A stretch of DNA of 64,000 nucleotides, from NCBI RefSeq assembly GCF_001429765.1, contig NZ_LMJB01000010.1, positions 63,290-127,289 on the forward strand, in the 5' to 3' direction. Origin of the DNA: Flavobacterium sp. Root901. Lineage in GTDB: Bacteria > Bacteroidota > Bacteroidia > Flavobacteriales > Flavobacteriaceae. Below, piece by piece: positions 15,755 to 23,890 of this stretch (the first letter of the stretch is position 1; the number at the start of each line of letters is the position of its first letter). Both the position numbers and the translations under genes were made by a program. The notes beneath the pieces were generated by a model, which worked only from the letters and a program-made list of their open reading frames with translations, ran no database searches and was not told where the DNA came from.

Positions 15755-17689
15755 ATGGCATTATCAAGTTTATTCCGAAAGAAAACAGTACAGGATATTT
15801 TGAAGCAAGTTGCTCAGAATGAATCAGATGGTCATAATGCACTGGGAAAACATTTGACTACCAAAGATTTAACTGCTTTTGGAATAGCCGCTATTGTTGG
15901 AGCAGGAATTTTTAGCACAATCGGGAAAGCGAGCGCAGATGGTGGTCCGGCCGTTATTTTCTTATTTTTATTTACCGCTTTGGCATGTAGTTTTGCTGCT
16001 TTTGCCTATGCCGAATTTGCTTCGATGGTTCCCGTTTCAGGAAGTGCTTATACGTATTCATATGTTGCTTTTGGAGAAATTATTGCCTGGATTATTGGCT
16101 GGGCCTTAATTATGGAATATGCTGTTGGAAATATAACTGTTGCCATATCGTGGAGTGATTATTTTACAGGACTCCTCCAGAGTGGCGGAATTCACTTGCC
16201 GCAATGGATTCAGATGGATTATTTAACGGCTTCAAACGGATTTAAAGATGCCGAAGCTTTAATGCGCGGAGGAAAATCATTTGAGAATTTAAGTGTTGCT
16301 TTGCAGCAAGCCCATACAGCTTGGAGAACAGCTCCAACAATAGGATCATTTCATTTCGTAACTGATTTGCCTGCTTTGTTTATCATTATTTTAATTACGG
16401 CTTTGGTTTACAGAGGAATGAAAGAATCTCGTAACGCCAGTAATTTAATGGTTGTTGTAAAACTTTGTGTGGTTCTTTTGGTAATTGCCGTTGGTGTTTT
16501 TTATGTAGATACAGCAAACTGGGACCCGTTTGCTCCAAATGGAGTTGGAGGGGTTTTAAAAGGAGTTTCAGCTGTTTTCTTTGCTTATATTGGTTTCGAT
16601 GCGATTTCAACAACTGCAGAAGAATGTAAAAATCCGCAGCGCGATTTACCACGCGGAATGATGTGGGCAATTATTATTTGTACAATCTTATATATTGCTA
16701 TTGCCTTGGTTTTAACCGGAATGGTAAAATATCACGAATTAAATGTTGGAGATCCTCTTGCATTTGTTTTTGACAAATTAGATTTAAAATGGATGTCCGG
16801 AATTATTGCAGTAAGTGCTGTAGTTGCAATGGCGAGTGTTTTATTAGTTTTCCAGATGGGACAGCCGCGTATCTGGATGAGTATGAGCCGTGACGGTTTA
16901 CTCCCAAAGAAATTTTCTACTGTTCATCCAAAATTCAAAACGCCGTCTTTTGCTACAATCGTAACCGGTTTTGTAGTAGCGATTCCGGCTTTATTTTTAA
17001 ACCTGACAATGGTAACGGATTTATGCAGTATCGGCACTTTATTTGCCTTTGTACTGGTTTGTGCAGGAGTTTTGGTTTTACAGAATAAACCTGAAATTCC
17101 AAGAGGAAAATTCAAAACACCGTATGTCAATTCAAAATTTATTCTTCCGGTTCTAATGATCGCCGGATTATATTACGCCTTTGCATTCAACAATAAAGCA
17201 ACGATGGCATTTATAAATAATGAGCCGCAGATTTACGATGCAACTTCAATCGTGACTTCTTTGGATAAATCAGAATCTGAAAAAGTTTTTAAATATTTAG
17301 AAAGTATCGAAGTAAATAATAAAACTGCTGAAACTTCAGATTTAGAACATTTATTAGGACAATATCAGGATGATGAAGCAAAATATGCTGAGGTTGTAAA
17401 AGGCCTTCCAATTGCTGATTCAGCAAAATACGAATCAGGATTTAGTTTATTTAAACATAAAATTCCCATGTGGATATTTTTATTCGTTTTAGTTGGATTG
17501 GCTGTTTGGGCATTCAGAAAAAACCTGTCTTTAATTCCGCTTTTAGGATTAATCTGCTGTTTGTATATGATGGCCGAATTAAGCGTTTGGAATTGGATTT
17601 ACTTTACTGTCTGGTTGATAATCGGATTACTGATTTACTTTGGCTACAGCCGAAAAAACAGTAAGCTTAATGGTCAAGTTATAAGTTAA
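15755..17689 (+). CDS. APC-family amino acid permease (cationic amino acid transporter type)
   Basis: A 644-residue membrane protein. TM1 has the APC signature LTAFGIAAIVGAGIFSTIG (about residues 38-56), whose broken-helix GAGIF motif binds the substrate backbone. TM3 to TM8 follow, with FFAYIGFDAISTTAEECKNPQRDLPRG (about 275-301), a typical APC/CAT stretch. About 12 TM segments are predicted, with a hydrophilic insert of some 80 residues (about 490-570) before the last two or three, which is unusual for the family. A cationic or branched-chain amino acid substrate is the usual expectation, but specificity cannot be read. It ends with a clear terminator. Confidence 0.9.
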   Translation: MALSSLFRKKTVQDILKQVAQNESDGHNALGKHLTTKDLTAFGIAAIVGAGIFSTIGKASADGGPAVIFLFLFTALACSFAAFAYAEFASMVPVSGSAYTYSYVAFGEIIAWIIGWALIMEYAVGNITVAISWSDYFTGLLQSGGIHLPQWIQMDYLTASNGFKDAEALMRGGKSFENLSVALQQAHTAWRTAPTIGSFHFVTDLPALFIIILITALVYRGMKESRNASNLMVVVKLCVVLLVIAVGVFYVDTANWDPFAPNGVGGVLKGVSAVFFAYIGFDAISTTAEECKNPQRDLPRGMMWAIIICTILYIAIALVLTGMVKYHELNVGDPLAFVFDKLDLKWMSGIIAVSAVVAMASVLLVFQMGQPRIWMSMSRDGLLPKKFSTVHPKFKTPSFATIVTGFVVAIPALFLNLTMVTDLCSIGTLFAFVLVCAGVLVLQNKPEIPRGKFKTPYVNSKFILPVLMIAGLYYAFAFNNKATMAFINNEPQIYDATSIVTSLDKSESEKVFKYLESIEVNNKTAETSDLEHLLGQYQDDEAKYAEVVKGLPIADSAKYESGFSLFKHKIPMWIFLFVLVGLAVWAFRKNLSLIPLLGLICCLYMMAELSVWNWIYFTVWLIIGLLIYFGYSRKNSKLNGQVIS

Positions 17690-17722
17690 GAGTTATTTGT
17701 AAAAAGTAAAAAGTTATATGAG

Positions 17723-17761
17723 AAAAGCCGTTTTGAGAATATTTTCAAAAACGGCTTTTTT
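17723..17761 (+). terminator. Terminator of the amino acid permease gene
   Basis: The stem aaaagccgttttga (17723-17736) pairs with tcaaaaacggctttt (17745-17759) around a short loop, followed by T residues. It lies 34 nt after the permease stop. Confidence 0.85.
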
Positions 17762-17770
17762 CGTATTTTA

Positions 17771-17871
17771 TGTCATTTCGACGAAGGAGAAATCTCCGCA
17801 AGTAGCTCCACAAAGTTTTTCCAATCTTTGTAGAATATTGTCGCGGAGATTTCTCCTTCGTCGAAATGACA
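17771..17871. repeat. Long perfect palindrome, family E, copy 1
   Basis: Perfect 28-bp arms at 17772-17799 (beginning gtcatttcgacgaaggag) and 17843-17870, separated by 43 nt. It lies between convergent genes. A second full copy with a different arm sequence is at 34461-34549 and a solitary half at 44713-44754. A short D element and a C fragment follow at 17897-17965. Confidence 0.9.
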
Positions 17872-17941
17872 AACTGTATGGCGAACTCTATGAAATTATC
17901 TCCTTAAATCAGCAAAATCTGAGAGAGAAAAACTTAGCATC

Positions 17942-19168
17942 TTAGTGACTTAGAACCTTAGCACCTTTTAAAACCCCAAGTTCCACCATGCAAGCTCTCA
18001 TCATTTGGTAAGTACGCTGAATATCATTATCTAAACCTATAGAAAAACGGATTAAACCATCTGTTAATCCCATTTCATGTTGTTCTTCCAGCGGAATTTC
18101 ACTTGAAGTTGAGGTTCCCGGTGCGCTGAATAATGTTTTGTAAAACCCTAAACTTACTGCAAGATACCCTAAATTTCGTTCCTGCATTAATTCCATCAAT
18201 TCATTGGCTTTTTCCAAAGTTCCAACATCAATTGTCATCATACCGCCAAAACCATATTCAGGATTAATCATTTTTTTGTATAATTCATGACTCGGATGAC
18301 TTTTTAGTCCCGGATAAACTGTTTTTAAACCGTCTTTTTCAAACTGATCAGCCAGAAAATGGGCATTATGACTGTGCTGTTTTATTCGTATATGAAGTGT
18401 ACGAAGATTTTTCATTACAGAAGCCGAACGTAAACTGTCCATTGTTGGTCCCAAAAGCATACTTGCACCAGAATTTACGTTTTTAAGCGAATTGATAAAC
18501 TCTTTCGACGCACAAGTTACACCTCCAACTGTATCACTGCTTCCATTAATGTATTTTGTCAAACTGTGAATTACAATATCGGCGCCTAATTTTGCAGGAG
18601 AAACAGATAATGGCGAAAAAGTATTATCGACAACCAGTTTAAGATGGTGTTTTTTAGCAATTTTAGCCAAACCGGCAATATCAGCCACTTCTAATAATGG
18701 ATTACTAACGGTTTCACAATACAATATTTTTGTATTAGGAGTAATCGCAGCTTCTACAACATCAAGTTTTGTAATGTCAACAAAGCTCGTTTCGATTCCG
18801 AATCTTGGTGTGAAGTTTTTGAGGAAAGCGTAAGTTCCGCCATAAATAGTCCGGCTTGAAACAATATGATCGCCCGCACCGCATAATTGCAAGATCGTAG
18901 GGGTAATCGCTCCCATTCCCGAAGCCGAAACATTTGCAGTTTCTGTTCCTTCCATAGCCGCCAAAGCCTGGTCTAAATATAAATTACTTGGCGAAGAATG
19001 ACGCGAATACAAATAACAGCCTTCCATATTTCCTTCAAAAGTATCGAACATAGTTTTGGCTGAAAGAAAGGTATAAGTCGAAGAATCAGAAATCGACGGG
19101 TTTACACCGCCAAATTCGCCAAAGTATTGCAAATCCTGAATTTTATCTGCTGGGTTAAAGTTTTTCAT
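17942..19168 (-). CDS. Cys/Met metabolism PLP-dependent lyase (methionine gamma-lyase / cystathionine lyase type)
   Basis: A 408-residue member of the Cys/Met-metabolism PLP family. The cofactor lysine is in HSLTKYINGSSD (Lys about 205). YLYSRHSSPSN (about 52-62) and ASGMGAI provide phosphate contacts, and VVDNTFSP holds the PLP-pairing Asp (about 181). The family cleaves or forms C-S bonds of methionine, cystathionine or homocysteine. In characterised methionine gamma-lyases a specific Cys follows the YG of this region; here the motif is IYGGTYAF with Gly instead, so cystathionine lyase/synthase activity is equally possible. The divergent Lrp-family regulator gene, as in the Pseudomonas mdeR-mdeA pair, favours an amino-acid-induced catabolic lyase. 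Confidence 0.85.
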   Translation of the reverse strand: MKNFNPADKIQDLQYFGEFGGVNPSISDSSTYTFLSAKTMFDTFEGNMEGCYLYSRHSSPSNLYLDQALAAMEGTETANVSASGMGAITPTILQLCGAGDHIVSSRTIYGGTYAFLKNFTPRFGIETSFVDITKLDVVEAAITPNTKILYCETVSNPLLEVADIAGLAKIAKKHHLKLVVDNTFSPLSVSPAKLGADIVIHSLTKYINGSSDTVGGVTCASKEFINSLKNVNSGASMLLGPTMDSLRSASVMKNLRTLHIRIKQHSHNAHFLADQFEKDGLKTVYPGLKSHPSHELYKKMINPEYGFGGMMTIDVGTLEKANELMELMQERNLGYLAVSLGFYKTLFSAPGTSTSSEIPLEEQHEMGLTDGLIRFSIGLDNDIQRTYQMMRACMVELGVLKGAKVLSH

Positions 19169-19179
19169 TTTTTTTTGTT

Positions 19180-19209
19180 ATTGCGAGGAACAAAGCAATC
19201 TCATCCTCT
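19180..19209. repeat. Inverted repeat family F, left arm
   Basis: A 30-bp arm (attgcgaggaacaaagcaat, then ctcatcctct) ends 11 nt from the start codon of the lyase gene. Its inverted partner is at 19428-19457 (28 of 30 bases match). Both divergent start codons therefore have an almost identical upstream sequence. Confidence 0.85.
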
Positions 19210-19358
19210 ATTAGTTTTTGTTATTGAAATTGATATTAGAACTCTTGTTCAAAAAAGAAATTCCATTCAAAGTAAAATGTAATTAGAAAAAATGTCAATT
19301 ACTTTTACTTTTTATAGATTTTAAAACTACATATTTTTATTTGTGTGGATTTTTAATC

Positions 19359-19366
19359 TAAATTTG
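19359..19366 (+). promoter_or_regulatory. Possible -7 box of the Lrp-family gene
   Basis: TAAATTTG fits the Flavobacterium -7 consensus TAnnTTTG. A TTTG lies upstream at 19340-19343, but the spacer (15 nt) is shorter than usual. The predicted leader (about 95 nt) would contain the family F right arm directly before the start codon. Confidence 0.4.
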
Positions 19367-19427
19367 ATCAGCAAAAATTAATTCAATAGATTTTCTTTCA
19401 TATCAACAATAAACCAAAATATTAATC

Positions 19428-19457
19428 AGAGGATGAGATTGCATCGTTCCTCGCAAT
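19428..19457. repeat. Inverted repeat family F, right arm
   Basis: The 30-bp complement of the left arm (19180-19209) ends 9 nt before the Lrp-family start codon. The two arms enclose about 218 bp that contain the divergent promoters. Confidence 0.85.
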
Positions 19458-19466
19458 GACACAACC

Positions 19467-19925
19467 ATGACTTTAGACGAAATTGATAAAAAACTCCTCG
19501 TTTTACTCCAAACTGATAGTAAAAAGACAAATAAGGAATTATCGCTAAAACTTAATCTTTCTGTTACAGCGGTTTACGAAAGAATCAAAAAGTTGGAAAG
19601 GGCGGGGATAATTAAAAACTACGCAGCTTTAGTCGATAAATCCAAAATTGAAAAAGGATTTGTGGTTTTTTGTCACTTAAAACTCATTCAGCATACTAAA
19701 GAGTTCTTAACCAAATTTGAAAGTGAAGTCATTAAGCTCAATGAAGTTTTAGAATGTCATCACGTAAGCGGCGATTATGATTATATTTTAAAAGTTTTGG
19801 TAAAAGATATGGAAGCTTACAGGGAATTTTTAGTAACGAAACTAACTTCTCTACAGCACATTGGAAGCACGCAGAGTATGTTTATGATTAGTGAAGTGAA
19901 GAATTCTACGGTGATTGCTTTTTGA
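19467..19925 (+). CDS. Lrp/AsnC-family transcriptional regulator
   Basis: A 152-residue protein. The N-terminal winged helix-turn-helix is seen in LDEIDKKLLVLLQTDSKKTNKELS and LSVTAVYERIKKLERAGIIKNY (about residues 3-55). The C-terminal RAM domain, the ligand-binding and oligomerisation module, begins about residue 68 and includes HVSGDYDYILKVLVKD (about 98-113). Family members bind amino acids and regulate adjacent amino acid genes. It is divergently transcribed from a Cys/Met PLP lyase gene with 298 bp between the starts, so it probably regulates that gene and itself. Confidence 0.93.
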   Translation: MTLDEIDKKLLVLLQTDSKKTNKELSLKLNLSVTAVYERIKKLERAGIIKNYAALVDKSKIEKGFVVFCHLKLIQHTKEFLTKFESEVIKLNEVLECHHVSGDYDYILKVLVKDMEAYREFLVTKLTSLQHIGSTQSMFMISEVKNSTVIAF

Positions 19926-20028
19926 AAGGTTCAAAAGCTTTTCATTTGCTTCTTTTGTGAGCAAAATTTATGTTCTTAACACAATTCAATTATTTAAAAT
20001 CTTAAATTTGAATTAAAATGCAATCAAA

Positions 20029-20274
20029 ATGGAAGTAAAAGAATTAAGACGCAAGCTGATAAGTGATTTTGGAAAATTCATTGACGACGATTCTAAATTG
20101 GAAATTTTAGAAAGTGTTTTTGACGCCATAAAACATGACGAAAAAGAGTCGGTAATTCCTAATACACATTATGATTTAGTTGCAGAAGAAAGAGAAAAAT
20201 ATTTATCAGGAAATATTGAGGCTGATTCTTGGGAAGAAACAGAAAAACGTTTAAATGCCAAATATGGCTTTTAA
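20029..20274 (+). CDS. Putative antitoxin of a ParE-type toxin-antitoxin pair
   Basis: An 81-residue acidic protein: a helical N-terminal half (about 1-35), then a C-terminal half with YDLVAEEREKYLSGNIEADSW (about 47-67) and EKRLNAKYGF. This resembles the short addiction-module components found upstream of ParE toxins, whose C-terminus wraps the toxin. Its end overlaps the toxin frame by up to 20 nt, the usual coupled arrangement with the antitoxin first. No separate DNA-binding motif is obvious. Confidence 0.72.
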   Translation: MEVKELRRKLISDFGKFIDDDSKLEILESVFDAIKHDEKESVIPNTHYDLVAEEREKYLSGNIEADSWEETEKRLNAKYGF

Positions 20275-20554
20275 AATTAAAGTTTTACCATTAGCAGAAA
20301 AAGAAATTGACGAATCTGTCGAATTTTACGAAAGTAGAAATAAAGGCTTAGGAAAACAATTTCTAATTTACATAAAATCCTATCTCAAGGTTTTAAAAAC
20401 AAATCCAGAACTATTCGAAATCAAAAGAGAGCCAGGTTATCGCGAAATGACGTTGGTAAAATTTCCTTTTGTAATTATTTATGAAATTATGGAAAGTGAA
20501 ATAGTTATTTATTCTGTATTTCATACTTCAAAAAATCCTGAAAAGAAACCTTAA
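20255..20554 (+). CDS. RelE/ParE-family toxin
   Basis: A 99-residue protein (96 if the ATG at 20264 is used, which reduces the overlap with the antitoxin gene to 11 nt and gives the usual N-terminus MAFKIKVLPLAEKEI). ParE features are the two N-terminal helices (EIDESVEFYESRNKGLGKQF), YLKVLKTNPELFE, the charged turn REPGYREM and the closing strands KFPFVIIYEI and YSVFHTSKNPEKKP. ParE toxins poison DNA gyrase and RelE toxins cleave mRNA; the sequence resembles ParE more. The pair probably forms a stabilisation module on the chromosome. Confidence 0.85.
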   Translation: MPNMAFKIKVLPLAEKEIDESVEFYESRNKGLGKQFLIYIKSYLKVLKTNPELFEIKREPGYREMTLVKFPFVIIYEIMESEIVIYSVFHTSKNPEKKP

Positions 20555-20562
20555 CTTAAAAC

Positions 20563-20940
20563 TTGAATAAAAAAGTAGTGCAAGAATGGACGCCAATATC
20601 TTTACAAGAGCTTAATAGTGAAATTGTAAGTACAGAAAAAGACTTTACTGATGAATTGAAAAATTTCTGGGATCTAATAAAAATTAATCCAATAAAATGG
20701 GAAGAAAAAAGATATGGAGAAATGGGAGGTGGTTTTTGGGTTGTAGCTATTTTTGGATCTCAAATAATTTGGTATAATGATATTGAAGAGGGGTTTAATG
20801 TTTCAAATTATAGTAAAAATGGAGAAATCGAAGAATATTATTGTAATCAAGACGAACTTATTGGGGTAATTACCAGATTATTTAACTTTATAAAATCTGG
20901 ACAAGATACTTTTGGAAAAAGAGTAGTCCGCAAAGTATAA
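20563..20940 (+). CDS. Hypothetical protein, 125 aa
   Basis: It starts at a TTG 8 nt after the toxin stop; no in-frame ATG lies near this position. The protein has aromatic-rich central motifs (GGGFWVVAIFGSQIIWYNDIEEGFN, about residues 50-74) and a C-terminal helix with GVITRLFNFI. It has no signal peptide or TM segment. Similar small proteins with a WYNDIE-like core occur as orphan genes or polymorphic-toxin immunity proteins in Bacteroidota as far as I recall, but I cannot name the family. Its place directly behind a toxin-antitoxin pair suggests accessory DNA. Confidence 0.6.
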   Translation: MNKKVVQEWTPISLQELNSEIVSTEKDFTDELKNFWDLIKINPIKWEEKRYGEMGGGFWVVAIFGSQIIWYNDIEEGFNVSNYSKNGEIEEYYCNQDELIGVITRLFNFIKSGQDTFGKRVVRKV

Positions 20941-21108
20941 TATCAGATTAATAAAAAAATCAACCTTCTCGATCAAAAAGAGGCATTATCAAGAAAACAA
21001 AAACTTTGCGAACCTTGTAACTCTTAACGCTCTTTGCAGTAAAAACTCATACCCCAAATTTCACGCAAAAAACATTGAGATTTAAACTTTAAACAAAACT
21101 TTATTGCT

Positions 21109-21116
21109 TAATTTTG
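21109..21116 (+). promoter_or_regulatory. Probable -7 box for the lipoamide dehydrogenase gene
   Basis: TAATTTTG matches TAnnTTTG exactly and lies 27 nt before the start codon at 21144. A clear TTG at the expected -33 distance is absent (a TTT at 21088-21090 has the right spacing). Confidence 0.45.
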
Positions 21117-21143
21117 TAACCGCTAAATTAAAATTAACAAACT

Positions 21144-22547
21144 ATGAGTTCATTTGACGTAGTCATTATAGGTTCAGGTCCTGGCGGATATGTATCAGCA
21201 ATTCGTTGCGCACAATTAGGTTTCAAAACGGCAATTGTAGAAAAATATAATTCATTAGGCGGAACTTGCCTTAACGTTGGTTGTATTCCTTCAAAAGCAT
21301 TATTATCTTCTTCTCATCATTATGCTGAAATAGCTCATTATGCAGATCACGGAATCGAGGTTTCCGGAGATGTAAAAATCAATTTAGAGAAAATGATTGC
21401 GCGCAAACAAGCCGTTGTAGATCAAACCGTAGGTGGAATTAACTACTTAATGGAAAAAAATAAAATTACCGTTTTTAATGGTTTAGGTTCATTTGTAGAT
21501 GCAACACATATCGCTGTTGCAAAAGCTGACGGAACATCTGAAACTATTGAAGCAAAATATACTGTAATTGCTACAGGATCAAAACCATCTTCTTTACCAT
21601 TCATCAAAATTGATAAAGAAAGAATTATCACTTCTACAGAAGCACTGGCTTTAAAAGAAGTTCCAAAACACTTGGTAATTATTGGTGGAGGAGTTATCGG
21701 AATCGAACTTGGACAAGTTTACTTACGTCTTGGTGCTCAGGTTTCTGTTGTTGAATTCATGGACAGAATTATTCCAGGAATGGACGGATCTCTTTCTAAA
21801 GAATTAACGAAAGTGTTGAAAAAACAAGGAATGAAATTCTACGTTTCTCACAAAGTAAAATCAGTTGAAAGAAACGGCGATGCTGTTGTAGTTCAGGCTG
21901 AAAATGCAAAAGGAGAAACAATCACTCTTGAAGGAGATTACTCATTAGTTTCTGTTGGACGTCGTCCATATACAGAAGGATTAAATGCTGATAAAGCCGG
22001 AGTTAAAATTTCAGACAGAGGACAAGTAGAAGTAAACGATCATTTGCAAACAAATGTTCCGAATATTTATGCAATTGGAGATGTTGTCCGCGGCGCAATG
22101 CTAGCGCACAAAGCAGAGGAAGAAGGAACAATGGTCGCTGAAATTTTAGCAGGTCAAAAACCACACATCGATTATAACTTAATTCCTGGTGTAGTTTATA
22201 CGTGGCCGGAAGTTGCTGCTGTTGGACAAACAGAAGAGCAATTAAAAGCGGCAGGAGTTGCTTACAAATCTGGAAGTTTCCCATTTAAAGCTTTAGGACG
22301 TGCGAGAGCAAGTGCAGACTTGGATGGATTTGTAAAAATCCTTGCTGATGAAAAAACAGACGAAGTTTTAGGAGTTCACATGATTGGTGCGCGTACAGCA
22401 GATTTAATTGCTGAAGCAGTAACTGCAATGGAATTTAAAGCTTCTGCAGAAGATATTTCAAGAATGAGCCATGCGCATCCAACTTTCGCGGAAGCGGTAA
22501 AAGAAGCAGCATTGGCAGCAACTGAAAACAGAGCCTTGCACGTATAA
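21144..22547 (+). CDS. lpdA: Dihydrolipoyl dehydrogenase (E3)
   Basis: A 467-residue flavoprotein of standard length. The N-terminal FAD site is VVIIGSGPGGYVSAIRC. The redox disulfide is in GGTCLNVGCIPSKALL (about residues 39-54). The NAD site is LVIIGGGVIGIELGQVY, the second FAD contact is PNIYAIGDV, and the C-terminal catalytic His-Glu pair is in HAHPTFAEAVKEA (about 443-455). It reoxidises dihydrolipoamide in the pyruvate, 2-oxoglutarate, branched-chain or glycine-cleavage complexes. It stands alone with its own terminator, so it probably serves several complexes. Confidence 0.96.
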   Translation: MSSFDVVIIGSGPGGYVSAIRCAQLGFKTAIVEKYNSLGGTCLNVGCIPSKALLSSSHHYAEIAHYADHGIEVSGDVKINLEKMIARKQAVVDQTVGGINYLMEKNKITVFNGLGSFVDATHIAVAKADGTSETIEAKYTVIATGSKPSSLPFIKIDKERIITSTEALALKEVPKHLVIIGGGVIGIELGQVYLRLGAQVSVVEFMDRIIPGMDGSLSKELTKVLKKQGMKFYVSHKVKSVERNGDAVVVQAENAKGETITLEGDYSLVSVGRRPYTEGLNADKAGVKISDRGQVEVNDHLQTNVPNIYAIGDVVRGAMLAHKAEEEGTMVAEILAGQKPHIDYNLIPGVVYTWPEVAAVGQTEEQLKAAGVAYKSGSFPFKALGRARASADLDGFVKILADEKTDEVLGVHMIGARTADLIAEAVTAMEFKASAEDISRMSHAHPTFAEAVKEAALAATENRALHV

Positions 22548-22570
22548 TTTTGCGTAAAATCATAATTTAT

Positions 22571-22603
22571 AACCCGTCAGCTTATATGCTGGCGGGTTTT
22601 TTA
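22571..22603 (+). terminator. Terminator of the lipoamide dehydrogenase gene
   Basis: The GC-rich stem aacccgtcagc (22571-22581) pairs with gctggcgggtt (22588-22598) around a 6-nt loop, with a T run after it. It sits 23 nt after the stop codon. Confidence 0.9.
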
Positions 22604-22708
22604 TTTGCACAAAATTTAATACCTGAAAAAATATAAACTTCCGGAAAAATTTTGTAAATTAGATGTGGAATTCTGATGTTATCTTTATGATAATAAAAAG
22701 ATTACATC

Positions 22709-23251
22709 ATGAAAAATAAATATATTGCTCCAGTCTTGTTAGGAGCAGGAATTGCATTCTTACTTTATTCTTGCGGTTCGACGATTCCTAAAAAAGCAGC
22801 TGCAATTACCAATTTTGATAAAGCAAAGTATTTAGGAAAATGGTATGAAATCGCCAGATTAGATTATAAATGGGAAAAAGGTTTAGATAATGTTTCTGCC
22901 GAATATTCTCTTAATGAAGACGGAACTATAAAAGTTGATAATAAGGGCTATAATGTCAAAAAAGACAAATGGGAAGAAAGCATCGGGAAAGCCAGGCTTG
23001 TCAAAAAGGACAACGTTGGTATGCTTAAGGTCTCATTTTTTGGTCCTTTTTATTCAGGATATAACATTATTGCAGTAGACAGCGATTATAAATACGCACT
23101 TGTGGCGGGCGAAAGCCTTAAATACATGTGGATACTTTCCAGAGAAACTACAATGCCGGAAAGTGTCAAAGCAGATTTCCTTATCAAAGCCCAGGAAATT
23201 GGGTACAACATATCAGATTTGATTTGGGTAAAACACGATAAATCAAATTAA
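22709..23251 (+). CDS. blc: Lipocalin family lipoprotein (Blc-like)
   Basis: A 180-residue protein. A lipoprotein signal (AFLLYSCGS, Cys about 22) leads to the lipocalin motif NFDKAKYLGKWYEIARLDYKWEKG (GxW at about 43-45). The other structurally conserved regions are YALVAGESLKYMWILSRETTMP (about 130-151) and the C-terminal helix. Bacterial lipocalin Blc is a membrane-anchored lipid-binding protein linked to envelope stress. The size and motif order match Blc well. It is monocistronic with a terminator at 23257-23292. Confidence 0.93.
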   Translation: MKNKYIAPVLLGAGIAFLLYSCGSTIPKKAAAITNFDKAKYLGKWYEIARLDYKWEKGLDNVSAEYSLNEDGTIKVDNKGYNVKKDKWEESIGKARLVKKDNVGMLKVSFFGPFYSGYNIIAVDSDYKYALVAGESLKYMWILSRETTMPESVKADFLIKAQEIGYNISDLIWVKHDKSN

Positions 23252-23256
23252 ATAAA

Positions 23257-23292
23257 AAACCCGGCATTAATAAATGTCGGGTTTATTGTTTT
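23257..23292 (+). terminator. Terminator between the lipocalin and DoxX genes
   Basis: The stem aaacccggcatt pairs with aatgtcgggttt around a short loop, followed by a T-rich run. The convergent DoxX gene begins its stop at 23307, so the hairpin may serve both directions. Confidence 0.8.
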
Positions 23293-23306
23293 TATATGCT
23301 AGATAA

Positions 23307-23681
23307 TCAAGGTGTAAAAACTGTTTTGTAATTATCCCAATATCTATATATCAAAAATAAATTGGCAAGGAAAAGTAATGCCGCAATAGGCAGACCTTCG
23401 GGAGCCAGAAAGTAATTGATAAATAAGATGTTAATCGTAATTGGTAAAATCAGAATATTTGCCAGGGTCACAAAACGACCTGTTACAAATGAAATTCCAC
23501 AAAGCAGCTCAACTGTTTTTGCAAGGGGCAGTAAATAAGTTGAAGCAACTAAACCCATATTGAATGCCTTAAAATTACCTGTTGTTTCTGGTTCCGGCGC
23601 AAGTTTAAAAAAGAACGAAATAGAGGCAAACAATAATAAAAGGCCGATCAAAACGCGGACAATAATAGTAGCAATTTTCAT
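23307..23681 (-). CDS. DoxX-family membrane protein
   Basis: A 124-residue protein with four hydrophobic segments (about residues 5-22, 45-67, 72-92 and 96-115) and the DoxX/DoxD core VRVLIGLLLLFASISFFF, then LAKTVELLCGISFVTGRFVTLA, with the conserved Glu in the second segment. Such proteins are small inner-membrane components associated with quinone or thiosulfate metabolism in a few cases, but most are uncharacterised. It stands alone on the minus strand. Confidence 0.78.
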   Translation of the reverse strand: MKIATIIVRVLIGLLLLFASISFFFKLAPEPETTGNFKAFNMGLVASTYLLPLAKTVELLCGISFVTGRFVTLANILILPITINILFINYFLAPEGLPIAALLFLANLFLIYRYWDNYKTVFTP

Positions 23682-23890
23682 AATACTTAGAATTTTAATA
23701 GGTTAAAATGATATAATTAGTGTGCTGAAAATGCAAATCAATATTCTCTAAATAAAATGGTGAAGCTAATTTTAATGTCATTTTATTGAGAATTTAATAA
23801 TCAATAATATTCTATTTTGGGATTAGTTTAATGCTATATCAAATATAATGAATTTTTTCTTATCAAATTGTTATTTTGTTAACACTTTGA

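Noticed and set aside
17718..17945. A 75-codon plus-strand open frame between the permease and lyase genes
   Set aside because: It starts inside the permease terminator and translates the family E palindrome and adjoining repeats, and it overlaps the lyase stop; no protein-like sequence remains.
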